Below, one piece after another: positions 1-8,690 of a stretch of DNA of 64,000 nt. The stretch is from Methylorubrum thiocyanatum (lineage in GTDB: Bacteria > Pseudomonadota > Alphaproteobacteria > Rhizobiales > Beijerinckiaceae): positions 248,001 through 312,000 of the forward strand of contig JACJIB010000003.1 in NCBI GenBank assembly GCA_014138645.1, in the 5' to 3' direction. Position 1 is the stretch's first letter. Each line of letters opens with the position of its first letter. Both the position numbers and the translations under genes were made by a program. Below the pieces are notes generated by a model that saw only the letters and a list, made by a program, of their open reading frames with translations, was not told the origin of the DNA and did not search any database.

Positions 1-730
1 CGTCCGGCACATCGATCCAGAAGGTGGTGAAATCGGGAAATTCCTCGCCCTGCGGCAGCCCGGTATTCACCGCGACGCCGCGGGCCGAGAGGCCGTAGGT
101 CTGTCCCCGGCCGCGGATGCGGAAGTACGAGGCGCCGAGGAAGACCAGGAATTCTTCGTGGTTGCCCGGCTGGTCGCCATCGAAGCCGTGGGCGATGCGG
201 AAGCCCGCATAGCCGAGCGAGGCCGGGTAGCGCCGGCCCTGCAGCGCCGGCCCGAGGTCGAACAAGGCCGGGTCGTAGCCGAAGGGGCGCACGCCGTCGC
301 GCGATTGCAGGAAAATCTCGACGCGCTTGGCGTGCAGGTTGCCGCGGTGGAAGGGCTGCAGCGAGAACCGGGGGCCGAGCGGCACCGTCGCCTCAGGCCG
401 GAAGCGGATCGCCTGAAAGGCGTCGTAGTCGAGCGTCGCCAGTTCCGGCGGCAGGTCGGCGGGCTGCGGGCGGTAATCCGCCGCGGCAAGCCGCTCGGCA
501 CGCTCCGCCACGGCCTCGAAGGTGACGGGACGAGCTTTCGGGGCCGCTCGGGGCTGGGCGTTTTCCAACGGTTGAGCCATCGTTCTGGCGGCATTCAGGT
601 CGAGAAGGGCAGAAACACCCAAGCCGGCCGAACCGGCAAGCGCACCACGAACAGCGCCACGGACCAGGGCGCGCCGCGAAACGCCGATCGCCACGGGCGC
701 CTCAGGGTCCGCGTCCATCGGTCCTGCCAT
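1..730 (-). CDS. opgG: Periplasmic glucan biosynthesis protein OpgG/MdoG, N-terminal part (cut by left edge)
   Basis: OpgG acts in the periplasm in synthesis and branching of osmoregulated periplasmic glucans. About 243 N-terminal residues are present and the rest lies beyond the left edge. The ATG at 730 gives MAGPMDADPEAP, then a twin-arginine motif (SRRALVRGALRG, residues 18-29) and a hydrophobic Ala/Gly stretch, so export by Tat is likely. A GGGAGGG ribosome site lies about 8 bases upstream. After the signal the sequence has the beta-sandwich style of OpgG (FEAVAERAERLAADDYRP; later LGYAGFRIAHGFDGD). opgH lies divergently only about 20-35 bases away, unlike the opgGH operon of enterobacteria. 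The family assignment is confident. Confidence 0.88.
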   Translation of the reverse strand, partial: MAGPMDADPEAPVAIGVSRRALVRGAVRGALAGSAGLGVSALLDLNAARTMAQPLENAQPRAAPKARPVTFEAVAERAERLAAADYRPQPADLPPELATLDYDAFQAIRFRPEATVPLGPRFSLQPFHRGNLHAKRVEIFLQSRDGVRPFGYDPALFDLGPALQGRRYPASLGYAGFRIAHGFDGDQPGNHEEFLVFLGASYFRIRGRGQTYGLSARGVAVNTGLPQGEEFPDFTTFWIDVPD

Positions 731-749
731 CCGTTCATCCCTCCCGCGA

Positions 750-2696
750 GTGTCGACGCCGATCATGTCCAGCCCAGACTTGCCGCAGGCGGACCGCGCC
801 GTCGAGCCGGGGGCCGGGGGTGAAACCCGCCCGAGGGGCGCGGGCCCCGCGCCGCGCCCGGCCTCGTTCCGGCTGCGCCGGCTCGCGCTTGCCGCTCCGA
901 CGCTCCTCACCGCCGCCGCGATCGCGGCCCTGGCGCTCGCCGCCTACGGTCTGCCGGAGACGTGGCTCGGGCGCACGGTGTTCGGGCTCTTCGCCGTTCT
1001 GATGGCGTGGCAGAGCTTCACCGCGTGGCAGTACCTCTACGGCCTGATCGCCGCGCTGATGGGCGAGCGCGCCCTTTCGCCGCTGGAGCGGAGGGCCGCC
1101 ACGATCTCGACCCGCCCGACGGGCCTGAGCCGGACGGCGGCGGTGGTGGCGATCCATGCCGAGGATCCGATCGCGGTGTTCTCGGCGATCCGGGTGATGG
1201 CCCGCTCGCTTCAGCGCGAGGGCGGCGACGGCTCGGACATCGACATCTTCGTTCTCTCCGACACCCGGGAGGGGGCGATCAGCGCGGTCGAGGAGCACGA
1301 ATTCGCCCGCATCCAGGCCTGGGCCCGGCGGGAGGGCCGCGGCCTGCCGCGCATCCGCTACCGGCGCCGGACCGAGAACAGCGGCCGCAAGGCCGGCAAC
1401 ATCGCAGAGTTCTGCCGCAGCTACGGGCACGAATACGACTTCATGATCGTGCTCGACGCCGACAGCCTGATGACCGGCGCCGCCATGCGCCGCCTCGCCC
1501 GGCTGATGGAGGAGAACCCGCGCACCGGCCTGATCCAGACGGTCTCCTACGCCGCCGGCCGCGACACGCTCTTCGCCCGCATCCAGCAATTCGCCGTGCG
1601 CCTCTACGCGCCGCTGTCCTTGCGCTGCCTGGAGACGTGGCAAGGGCCGGACGGCTCCTACTGGGGCCACAACGCGATCCTGCGGATCGAGGCCTTCGCC
1701 CACAATGCCGAACTGCCGGTGCTCTCGGGCAAGCCGCCGCTCGGAGGCGAGATCCTCTGCCACGACATCGTCGAGGGCGCGCTGCTGCGCCGGGCCGGCT
1801 GGGATGTGCGCCTGCTGCCGGAGATGGGCGGCACCTGGGAGGAGATGCCGACCAACCTCATCGATCTGCTCGGGCGCGAGCGGCGCTGGTGCCAGGGCAA
1901 CCTCCAGCACATCCGCGTGCTGCCCTGGAAGGGCCTGCCGGGCGCGAGCCGCTGGCATCTCGGCGTCGGCATCCTCGGCTACTGCGTCTACCCGCTCTGG
2001 ATCGCCTTCCTGGCGCTCGGCACGTGGCAGGCCCTCCGCTCCGGCGAACTCGGCCTGATCGGCTACGGCATCGACGGCGGAAGCCCCGCCGCCTGGGCGC
2101 TCGCCGCGCTCGTGGTCGCGATCATGGCGCTGCCGAAGCTCCTTAGCCTCGGCTACGTCCTCACCTCGCCCCGACGCCGGGCGGATTTCGGCGGCACCCG
2201 CTCGCTCCTCGTCAGCGCGGCGCTCGAACAGGCGATCTGGGTGCTGCTCTGGCCGGTGATGGCGTTGTTTGCCGCCGGCGCCGTGGTAACGACCCTGTTC
2301 GGCCGGGTGGTGCGCTGGGACGCGCAATCCCGCGACGATCGCAGCGTCCCGTGGGGCGAGGCCTTCCGCCTGCAGAGCGACGCGGTGGCCGCGGGCGGCG
2401 CGCTGGCGGTGCTGCTCGCCTTCGGCAGCCCCTGGCTCGCGCTGTGGATGGCCCCGATCGCCTTCGCCCTACTGACGAGCCCGGTTCAGAGCGTGCTCAC
2501 CAGCAGCACCCGCCTCGGCCTCGGCTCGAAGGCGCGCGGCCTGTTCCTGACCGAGGACGACACCCGCCCCGCGCCGGAACTGCTCGAACTGCACCACGGC
2601 CGGACGGCTGGTGCCGAGCCCGCCGCGATCGTCGGCGCGCCTTCGCCCTGGCTGTCCGTCGCCATCGACGAGGCAGGGGCGCCGACCTTGCGCTGA
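750..2696 (+). CDS. opgH: Glucans biosynthesis glucosyltransferase OpgH/MdoH
   Basis: This inner-membrane family 2 glucosyltransferase polymerises the glucan backbone from UDP-glucose and passes it to the periplasm. The 648-residue product has two N-terminal membrane segments (about 45-70 and 75-105). A cytoplasmic GT2 domain follows, with IFVLSDTRE (about 167), the metal-binding DADS (236-239) and the RRWCQGN signature (about 375) that replaces QxxRW in this family. Further membrane segments lie between about 405 and 580. It is shorter than the 847-residue E. coli protein, mainly at the N-terminus. The first start is GTG at 750; an ATG at 765 (MSSPDLPQ) is an equally plausible start. It is divergent from opgG. 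Confidence 0.93.
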   Translation: MSTPIMSSPDLPQADRAVEPGAGGETRPRGAGPAPRPASFRLRRLALAAPTLLTAAAIAALALAAYGLPETWLGRTVFGLFAVLMAWQSFTAWQYLYGLIAALMGERALSPLERRAATISTRPTGLSRTAAVVAIHAEDPIAVFSAIRVMARSLQREGGDGSDIDIFVLSDTREGAISAVEEHEFARIQAWARREGRGLPRIRYRRRTENSGRKAGNIAEFCRSYGHEYDFMIVLDADSLMTGAAMRRLARLMEENPRTGLIQTVSYAAGRDTLFARIQQFAVRLYAPLSLRCLETWQGPDGSYWGHNAILRIEAFAHNAELPVLSGKPPLGGEILCHDIVEGALLRRAGWDVRLLPEMGGTWEEMPTNLIDLLGRERRWCQGNLQHIRVLPWKGLPGASRWHLGVGILGYCVYPLWIAFLALGTWQALRSGELGLIGYGIDGGSPAAWALAALVVAIMALPKLLSLGYVLTSPRRRADFGGTRSLLVSAALEQAIWVLLWPVMALFAAGAVVTTLFGRVVRWDAQSRDDRSVPWGEAFRLQSDAVAAGGALAVLLAFGSPWLALWMAPIAFALLTSPVQSVLTSSTRLGLGSKARGLFLTEDDTRPAPELLELHHGRTAGAEPAAIVGAPSPWLSVAIDEAGAPTLR

Positions 2697-2720
2697 GCCG
2701 CGTCCCGCCGGATCGCCCCG

Positions 2721-3179
2721 CTACTTGCCGTCCAGGACTTCGATCGGGTTGGTGCGCTGGGTCGGAGCGGGCTCACGGGTGAGGCTGCTCCCGGTCTTCC
2801 TGCCGCCGCTGCCGGCCGCGCCGCCGACATCGGACGTGGCGGGCTGGTCGGAGGACGGCTGCGTCGGCACCGTGCCGCTGGCGAGTTCCAGGCAAGTCAG
2901 CAGCTCGACATAGGACGGGAAACCGCCGGCCTCGAACTGCTGCGTGCACTGCGATTTGGCGGCGGCCGGGAACTGGCCCCAGCGCTTCTTGAGATCCGAC
3001 TCCGCGCCGCGCTCGGAGTTGAGGCAGGCATCCTTGCTGGCATTGTCGCTGAGGGTCTTCTGCACCCGCTCCGCCGACCTGCAGGTCGCCTCGACGTCGA
3101 GTTTGGGCGGTCCATCGGCGGCCCGGACCGCGCCGGTGGACAGACACAGCGCGAGCAGGAGGAGCGTGCGGTTGAGCAT
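2721..3179 (-). CDS. Hypothetical secreted protein with four conserved-looking cysteines
   Basis: The 152-residue product starts MLNRTLLLLALCLSTGAVRAAD, a typical Sec signal peptide with cleavage near residue 20. The mature part has cysteines in ATCRSAER, KDACLNSE, KSQCTQQF and LLTCLELA, spaced like two disulfides. The tail is low-complexity Gly/Ser/Pro. Similar small periplasmic proteins are common in Rhizobiales but I cannot name a function. The frame stays open 37 codons further upstream, but the ATG at 3179 is the only start that puts the signal peptide at the N-terminus. It is convergent with opgH. Confidence 0.65.
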   Translation of the reverse strand: MLNRTLLLLALCLSTGAVRAADGPPKLDVEATCRSAERVQKTLSDNASKDACLNSERGAESDLKKRWGQFPAAAKSQCTQQFEAGGFPSYVELLTCLELASGTVPTQPSSDQPATSDVGGAAGSGGRKTGSSLTREPAPTQRTNPIEVLDGK

Positions 3180-3270
3180 GGCGGTTCGCGTGGCGGGTTC
3201 GAGATTAGTCGTCCCGACAACGCGCGGCATCCGCAACCGCCCACGCCCTTTCCACAAAAATCCGAAAGGG

Positions 3271-4524
3271 TCAGGCACTCGGCCGGTCATTCGCCCCGTG
3301 CGCGCCCGTCAAAGCCGCGTCGAGATCGCGGAACAGGTCATCCGGATCCTCGATCCCGGTGGAGAGGCGCAGCAGGTCGGGCGGGCACGGGGTGCCCGGT
3401 CCCTCCACCGAGGCGCGGTGCTCGATCAGGCTCTCCACGCCGCCGAGCGAGGTCGCCCGCTTCCAAAGCGCCACGCGGGCGGCGGTCTCGATTGCCGCCG
3501 CCTCGCCGCCCGCCGCGCGGATCGAAAGCATGTAGCCGAAGCCACCCTCCATCTGGCGCGCGGCCACCGCGTGGCCCGGATGGTCGGGCAGGCCCGGATA
3601 GAGCACCGCGCTCACCAGCGGATGCTGCGACAGGCGTTGGGCCAGGCGCAGCGCGCCGGCACTCTGGGCGGCGGCCCGCAGCGGCAGCGTGCGCAGGCCC
3701 CGCATCAGCAGATAGGCCTCGAACGGCCCGAGGATCGCGCCCCAGCCGCCGCGGATCACGGTCAGTCGCTCCCAGAATGCATCCCGGCGCGCGCCGGCCA
3801 GGACGCCGGCCACCACGTCGGAATGGCCGTTCAGGATCTTGGTGGCCGAGTGCATCACGATGTCGGCCCCGAGCGTCAGCGGCCGGGTGAGGATCGGGCT
3901 CGCGGCGGTGGAATCCACCGCGACCCGCGCTCCGGCGGCGCGGGCGATCTCGGCGATGTGGGCGATGTCGGTGACCGTGCAGAGCGGGTTGCCCGGCGTC
4001 TCGATCCAGACCAGCCGGGTCTTGCCGGGCTGGATCGCGGCGCGCACCGCCTCCGGATCCTCCATCGCGACGAAATCGACGGCGAGGTCGAGGCGCGGCG
4101 CCTCCTGTCGCAGCCAGCGGCGCAGGCCCCAATACATGACCTGAGGCGCGATCACGTGGTCGCCGCGCTCCAGGGCGCAGAAGACCGCCGCCGCCGCCGC
4201 CATGCCGGACCCGAACAGCAGAGCGCCGGCCTCCGCCCGTTCGAGGGCCGCGATCACGTCCTCCGCCTCCCGCGTCGTCGCGTTGTCGGGCCGGGCATAG
4301 GAGAAGCCGGAGCGGTAGGCGTTGTCGGGATCGCGCAGATAGGTGGTCGAGAGATGGAGCGGCGGCACCACCGCCCGGGTCACCGGCTCGATCCGGCCGA
4401 GCGCCTGCGCGGCGAGCGTGCGCGGGCTCCAGTGTTCGGGCGAGAGCTGGGGCGAACGTTCGGGCGAGCCCCCCTGCGGCGCGGCTGCATCGGAATCGCC
4501 GTGAGGCGCGTTGGACCGGCTCAT
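3271..4524 (-). CDS. Trans-sulfuration family PLP enzyme (cystathionine beta-lyase / gamma-synthase-like)
   Basis: This 417-residue Cys/Met-metabolism PLP-dependent enzyme probably acts in cystathionine/methionine interconversion in the cytoplasm. It has the family features in order: a YARPDNATT region (76-84), the GSGMAA phosphate-binding loop (106-111), ETPGNP (175-180), an Asp pairing with the pyridine nitrogen in VAVDST (about 204), and the PLP lysine motif HSATKILNGHSD (K229). Its length is slightly above the usual 380-400 because of an unconserved 30-residue N-terminus. The sequence alone does not separate MetC-type lyase from MetB-type synthase activity. It is transcribed alone, divergent from tspO. 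Confidence 0.85.
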   Translation of the reverse strand: MSRSNAPHGDSDAAAPQGGSPERSPQLSPEHWSPRTLAAQALGRIEPVTRAVVPPLHLSTTYLRDPDNAYRSGFSYARPDNATTREAEDVIAALERAEAGALLFGSGMAAAAAVFCALERGDHVIAPQVMYWGLRRWLRQEAPRLDLAVDFVAMEDPEAVRAAIQPGKTRLVWIETPGNPLCTVTDIAHIAEIARAAGARVAVDSTAASPILTRPLTLGADIVMHSATKILNGHSDVVAGVLAGARRDAFWERLTVIRGGWGAILGPFEAYLLMRGLRTLPLRAAAQSAGALRLAQRLSQHPLVSAVLYPGLPDHPGHAVAARQMEGGFGYMLSIRAAGGEAAAIETAARVALWKRATSLGGVESLIEHRASVEGPGTPCPPDLLRLSTGIEDPDDLFRDLDAALTGAHGANDRPSA

Positions 4525-4620
4525 GGGTTTCCTCGCTCGAGATCCGTTCGGAACCGGACTTGAGCGAATCCGCCGAACCGGGCAAGGCGGGCAGACGAGC
4601 GACGGAGCTTAGCGCAGCGC

Positions 4621-5136
4621 ATGAGCGCCCTGGACATCCCCGAACGGCCGGCCCTTCCGCCCATTCCGCGGCTCGCCGCCGCGATCCTTCCGGTCGCGCT
4701 GGTGACGGCGGTGGGCACGCTCTCCACCGGCTCCAACATCGAGGAGTGGTACACGACGATCCGCAAGCCGGCCTTCAACCCGCCGAACTGGGTGTTTCCG
4801 CTGGCCTGGACGCTGCTCTACACGCTGATCGCGATCTCGCTCTGGCGCCTGCTCGGCGCCCGCCCGGTGCCGGGTCCGGCGCGGAAGGCGTGGTGGCTGG
4901 CGCTCGCGGCCTTTGCCGCCCAGCTCGTCCTCAACGCCGCCTGGACGCCGGTCTTCTTCGCCGCCCACCAACTCGGCCTCGCGCTGATCGTCGCGCTGGC
5001 GATGCTGATCATGATCCTGTGGACGATCCGCCTGTCCTGGCGCTTCGACCGCGCCGCGGCGTGGCTGCTCGTGCCCTACGCCGCCTGGGTCGCCTTCGCC
5101 TGCCTGCTCAACGGCACGATCTGGCAGATGAACTGA
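4621..5136 (+). CDS. tspO: TspO/MBR family tryptophan-rich sensory protein
   Basis: This membrane protein has five predicted helices and 171 residues, the usual size for TspO. The family binds porphyrins and related tetrapyrroles and affects stress and tetrapyrrole homeostasis. Visible signatures are EEWYTTIRKPAFNPPNWVFP (about 41-60) and the tryptophan-rich stretch WTLLYTLIAISLWR. Later come the NAAWTPVFF motif (helix 3-4) and a short C-terminus ending NGTIWQMN. The start ATG is at 4621 and no strong Shine-Dalgarno is visible. It is divergent from the trans-sulfuration enzyme and convergent with the FAD dehydrogenase, with a strong hairpin between them. Confidence 0.92.
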   Translation: MSALDIPERPALPPIPRLAAAILPVALVTAVGTLSTGSNIEEWYTTIRKPAFNPPNWVFPLAWTLLYTLIAISLWRLLGARPVPGPARKAWWLALAAFAAQLVLNAAWTPVFFAAHQLGLALIVALAMLIMILWTIRLSWRFDRAAAWLLVPYAAWVAFACLLNGTIWQMN

Positions 5137-5145
5137 GGCTCGGGA

Positions 5146-5196
5146 CGGCCCCTGTCCATCTTCGGAAGACGCGAAACGTCTCTTCGAACGGGGCCG
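5146..5196. terminator. Nested hairpin between convergent tspO and the FAD dehydrogenase
   Basis: CGGCCCC (5146-5152) pairs perfectly with GGGGCCG (5190-5196). Inside it AGACG (5167-5171) pairs with CGTCT (5177-5181) around a CGAAA loop. The element fills the 82-base space between two converging genes, so it probably terminates transcription from both sides. No U-tract is present. Confidence 0.6.
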
Positions 5197-5218
5197 GAGA
5201 TCCGTCCTTGGAACGGGA

Positions 5219-6625
5219 TCAGCCCCGCAGAACCTTGCCTGGATTGAGCAGGCCGTCAGGATCGAGCGCGCGCTTCAGACGAGAGGCCAGAGCCATTTCC
5301 TCGGGCCGGCGGCGGCGCACCAGCTCGTCGACCCGGTACTGGCCGATGCCGTGCTCGGCGGAGATGCTGCCCGCGAAGCGATCGACGACGTCGTGCACGA
5401 GGCGGTTGATGGCGGCGCCGTCATGCTCGGGCCCGACCAGGACGTTGTAGTGCAGGTTTCCGTCGCCCATGTGCCCGAACACGTTCGCGACGGTGCCGGG
5501 CGCATCCTCGGCGAGCGCCCGGTCGGCGGCCTCAAGGAAGGCGGGGATCGCCGGAATCGGCACGGAAACGTCGTGCTTGACCGACTTGCCCTGATGCGCC
5601 TCGCATTCGGTGATGCGCTCGCGCAGGGACCAGAGGCCGGCGGACTGCGCCTGCGATTCGGCGAGCACGCCGTCCACGGCATCGCCGCGCTCCAAGGCCT
5701 CGCCGAGGGTACCCTCGACCGCGTCGCGCAGGCCCGACAGGCTCGATCCCGCCTCGAGCAGGACGCACCAGGGGGAGGGGGGCAGCGGGCGCGACAGGCC
5801 GGCATGGCGCTCCAGGAGATCGAAGGAGCAGCGCGAGATCAGCTCGAAGGCCTGGATCGTGTCGCCGAGGCCGTCCTGCGCGGCGGACAGGATGCGCAGA
5901 GCCGCCTCCGGGTCGGGCACCGCCAGCAGGGCGGTCTCGGTGTAGCGCGGCCGCGGCACGAGGCGCAGCACCGCCGCCGTGACGATGCCGAGCGTGCCCT
6001 CACTGCCGATGAAGAGCTGCTTCCAGTCGTAGCCGGCATTGTCCTTGCGCAGCGAGCGCAGGCCGTCGACGATGCTGCCGTCGGCGAGCACGACCTCGAG
6101 ACCGAGCACGAGGCTGCGGGTCATGCCGTAACGCAGCACGTTGATGCCGCCCGCATTGGTGGCGATCATGCCGCCGACCATCGCCGAGCCTTCCGCGCCG
6201 TAGCTCACCGGAAACAGCCGCCCGGCGGCCTCCGCCGCGCCCTGCACCGCCTGCACCACGCAGCCGGCCTCGACCTCCATGGTGAGGCCGACCGGATCGA
6301 CCGCACGCACCGCATTCATCCGTGCGAGCGAGAGGACGATCTGGCGCCCCGAGGCGTCGGGCGTGGCCCCGCCGGCGAGGCCGGTATGCCCGCCCTGCGG
6401 CACCAGGGCGATGCCGGCCTCGCGGCACAGCCCGACCACGGAGGCGACCTGCGCCGTGTTCGACGGCCGCGCAACGGCGGCGGCCCTGCCCGGAAACAGG
6501 CGTCGCCAGTCGATCCCGTAGGGGGCGCAATCGGCCTCGTCCGTCAGGAGGCCGCCCGGTCCCAGCTGGGCTTCGAGCCGGGCGAGAAGGTCGGACGGCA
6601 GGCCGGTCGCGCTCATGGCTTGCAA
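5219..6625 (-). CDS. FAD-linked D-2-hydroxyacid dehydrogenase, probably D-2-hydroxyglutarate dehydrogenase
   Basis: This 468-residue flavoprotein of the GlcD/DLD/D2HGDH family oxidises a D-2-hydroxy acid to the 2-oxo acid. The FAD_binding_4 domain has the diphosphate loop QGGHTGLAGGATPD (77-90), GGMIATNAGG and YDWKQLFIGSEGTLGI. The FAD-oxidase C-terminal domain has GHMGDGNLHYNV and the terminal EHGIGQYR and NPGKVL motifs. The gene starts 8 bases after serA ends, so the two are one operon. SerA-type enzymes can reduce 2-oxoglutarate to D-2-hydroxyglutarate, and D2HGDH recycles it; that context is why I prefer this substrate over lactate or glycolate. An internal start (MSATG, three codons in) is possible. 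Confidence 0.85.
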   Translation of the reverse strand: MQAMSATGLPSDLLARLEAQLGPGGLLTDEADCAPYGIDWRRLFPGRAAAVARPSNTAQVASVVGLCREAGIALVPQGGHTGLAGGATPDASGRQIVLSLARMNAVRAVDPVGLTMEVEAGCVVQAVQGAAEAAGRLFPVSYGAEGSAMVGGMIATNAGGINVLRYGMTRSLVLGLEVVLADGSIVDGLRSLRKDNAGYDWKQLFIGSEGTLGIVTAAVLRLVPRPRYTETALLAVPDPEAALRILSAAQDGLGDTIQAFELISRCSFDLLERHAGLSRPLPPSPWCVLLEAGSSLSGLRDAVEGTLGEALERGDAVDGVLAESQAQSAGLWSLRERITECEAHQGKSVKHDVSVPIPAIPAFLEAADRALAEDAPGTVANVFGHMGDGNLHYNVLVGPEHDGAAINRLVHDVVDRFAGSISAEHGIGQYRVDELVRRRRPEEMALASRLKRALDPDGLLNPGKVLRG

Positions 6626-6633
6626 AGGATCCC

Positions 6634-7884
6634 TCAGGCGATCCGGGCCTGGATCAGGCGGGTGCGCACGGTGCCCTCGATCGCGTTGAGTTCGGCGAGG
6701 ATGCTGGCGCGGTCGGCGGGGGCGGTATCGGCTTCCACCACCACGTAGCCCAACTCCCCCTCGGTCTGAAGGTACTGGGACGCGATGTTGACGTCGCGCC
6801 GGGCAAAGGCCTGGTTGATGTGGCCGAGCACGCCGGGGACGTTCCGGTGCACGTGCATGAACCGCACGCCGCCGACCCGCGGCGGGATCTGCACCTGCGG
6901 GAAATTAACCGCGCCCAGCGTCGAGCCAGTCTCGACATAGTCCACGAGTTTGCGCGCGACCTCCGAACCGATGCGGTCCTGCGCCTCCTCGGTCGAGCCG
7001 CCGATATGCGGGGTGAGGATGACGTTGGGGATGCCCTGGAGCGGCGAGACGAAGCGCTCGTCGTTGGAGCGGGGCTCGACGGGGAACACGTCGACCGCCG
7101 CCCCGCGCAGGCGGCCGGCCTTGAGGGCGGCGGCCAGGAAATCGAGATCGACCACGGTGCCGCGGCTGTTGTTGATGAGATAGGCGCCGGGCTTCATCCG
7201 GCCGATGCGCTCGGCGTTCATGAACCCTTGGGTGAGCGGGGTTTCCGGCACGTGCAGGCTCACCACGTCGCTGGCGGCGAGCAGTTCGTCGAGGCTCTCG
7301 GCGGGCTCCGTGTTGCCGTGGCGCAGCTTATCGGTGAGATCGAAGAAGATCACCCGCATGCCCATCGCCTCGGCGAGGTTCGAGAGCTGCGCGCCGATAT
7401 TGCCGTAGCCGACGATGCCCAGCGTCTTGCCGCGGACCTCGTAGGAATTCTCCGCCGACTTGTCCCAGCCGCCTTCATGCGCCGAGGCGGAGCGGGGTGT
7501 GATGCGGCGCAGCAGCATCACGATCTCGCCGATCGTCAGTTCGGCGACGCTGCGGGTGTTGGAGAAGGGCGCGTTGAAGACCGGGATGCCGCGCGCCCGG
7601 GCGGCGTCGAGATCGACTTGGTTGGTGCCCACGCTGAAGCAGCCGACCGCGACGAGGGCCGGAGCGGCGTCGAGCAGGCCGGTCGTCACCTGCGTGCGCG
7701 ACCGGATGCCGAGGACATGCACGTCGGCGAGCGCGCCGGCATCCGCCGAGCCGACCGCGCGCGGCAGGCGCCGCACGTCGCGGATGCCCGCCCGCGCGAG
7801 AACCTCCACCGCCGAGGGCGCGATGTTCTCGGCGAGGACGATGTTGACCTGATCCTGGAGGGTGAAGCTGTCCGTGCCCGGCAT
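6634..7884 (-). CDS. serA: D-3-phosphoglycerate dehydrogenase SerA
   Basis: SerA oxidises 3-phosphoglycerate to 3-phosphohydroxypyruvate, the first step of phosphorylated serine synthesis. The 416-residue product is close to the 410 of E. coli and of the same short architecture. It has a split substrate domain, a Rossmann domain with GYGNIG (159-164), and the catalytic triad Arg241 (NNSRGT), Glu270 (VFPVEPRS) and His293 (PHIGGST). A C-terminal ACT domain (about 340-416; HINQAFARRDVNIASQYL) is usually the serine-feedback site. The start MPGTDSFTLQD at 7884 aligns with the family; an upstream extension of 61 codons is unconserved in style. It is first in an operon with the D-2-hydroxyacid dehydrogenase. 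Confidence 0.95.
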   Translation of the reverse strand: MPGTDSFTLQDQVNIVLAENIAPSAVEVLARAGIRDVRRLPRAVGSADAGALADVHVLGIRSRTQVTTGLLDAAPALVAVGCFSVGTNQVDLDAARARGIPVFNAPFSNTRSVAELTIGEIVMLLRRITPRSASAHEGGWDKSAENSYEVRGKTLGIVGYGNIGAQLSNLAEAMGMRVIFFDLTDKLRHGNTEPAESLDELLAASDVVSLHVPETPLTQGFMNAERIGRMKPGAYLINNSRGTVVDLDFLAAALKAGRLRGAAVDVFPVEPRSNDERFVSPLQGIPNVILTPHIGGSTEEAQDRIGSEVARKLVDYVETGSTLGAVNFPQVQIPPRVGGVRFMHVHRNVPGVLGHINQAFARRDVNIASQYLQTEGELGYVVVEADTAPADRASILAELNAIEGTVRTRLIQARIA

Positions 7885-7925
7885 CGTTTCGCCTGCGCCT
7901 CGCGTGATTGAGCGCCCGCCATACA

Positions 7926-7935
7926 GCAATATTGC
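7926..7935. promoter_or_regulatory. Short palindrome upstream of serA
   Basis: A perfect 10-base palindrome, GCAATATTGC, lies 42 bases before the serA start in an AT-richer patch of the 277-base serA/cpdR gap. It could be a regulator site or part of the promoter. There is no direct evidence for either. Confidence 0.3.
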
Positions 7936-8161
7936 AGTGCGAAAAGCCGACGAGGCTCGCCTTCGGCGACACCCCGGGCGTTTCGTGACGCCACTTCCGC
8001 GAAATGCTTGGCCGGAAACGATCTTTTTCGGCACCTCACTCTCGGACGGGCCGAAGGCGTCAGGCATGATCGGGCCGATGGCGCGTGCGGAGGCGGTGCC
8101 GGTTCGGTGGCGCGGAGATCAGCGGCGTCGCGCCGTGCGCGGCGCAGCGCCCGCGACGTTC

Positions 8162-8527
8162 CTAAGCCGCCAGCGCCCGCGTCACCGTGGAGCGCAGATC
8201 GGCAAGCGAGAAGGGCTTCGTCAGCACGTCGGTGACGATGGCGTCGAGGCCGCGGGCGCGCTCGCGCTGGTCGGCGAAGCCGGTCATCAGCAGGATCGTC
8301 AGTTCGGGATAATCGCGCTTGGCCGCGAGCGAGAGCGCGATGCCGTCCATCAGCGGCATGCGGATGTCGGTCAGCATCAGGTCGAAGCCGCCGCCGGCCT
8401 CGGACAGGCGGTCGAGCCCGTCGCTGCCATCGATGGCCGTGACCACGGTGTGACCGTCCAGCTCCAGCCCCCGCTTGAGGAAGCCGCGAACCGTATCCTC
8501 GTCATCCACCAGCAGGATGCGCGCCAT
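8162..8527 (-). CDS. cpdR: Single-domain response regulator, CpdR-like
   Basis: This 121-residue stand-alone receiver has acidic residues in LLVDDED (6-12), phospho-acceptor Asp54 (LMLTDIRMP) and Lys104 (LTKPFS). It has no output domain. The body (MDGIALSLAAKRDYPELTILLMTGFADQRERA) and the C-terminal Ala-Ala resemble CpdR, the alphaproteobacterial adaptor that primes ClpXP for cell-cycle substrates and is itself phosphorylated through the CckA-ChpT relay. The start is set at MARILLVDD (8527); the open frame upstream does not resemble a receiver. No kinase gene is adjacent, as is usual for cpdR. The receiver assignment is certain and the CpdR role likely. Confidence 0.8.
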   Translation of the reverse strand: MARILLVDDEDTVRGFLKRGLELDGHTVVTAIDGSDGLDRLSEAGGGFDLMLTDIRMPLMDGIALSLAAKRDYPELTILLMTGFADQRERARGLDAIVTDVLTKPFSLADLRSTVTRALAA

Positions 8528-8690
8528 GTTCGGGAGCCCTCTCCCATTCCTTCGATGTGGATTGCTACGCCCGAGTGACCGCGCGGAAGCGTGGCCTGTC
8601 AAGCCTCATAAGCCGAAGGAGTTCCATCGACCGCCGATTTACCGCAAGTGTCGCGAGTTTATCAGGAATTTCCGGGGCGGGGTTTCCCGG

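Noticed and set aside
735..2327. Long minus-strand open frame opposite opgH
   Set aside because: The product is an Arg/Gly/Ala-rich shadow of a GC-rich gene; the plus strand encodes a clear glucosyltransferase.
4547..4575. GGAAC upstream of tspO as an EcfG promoter
   Set aside because: No GTT at 16-18 bases downstream.
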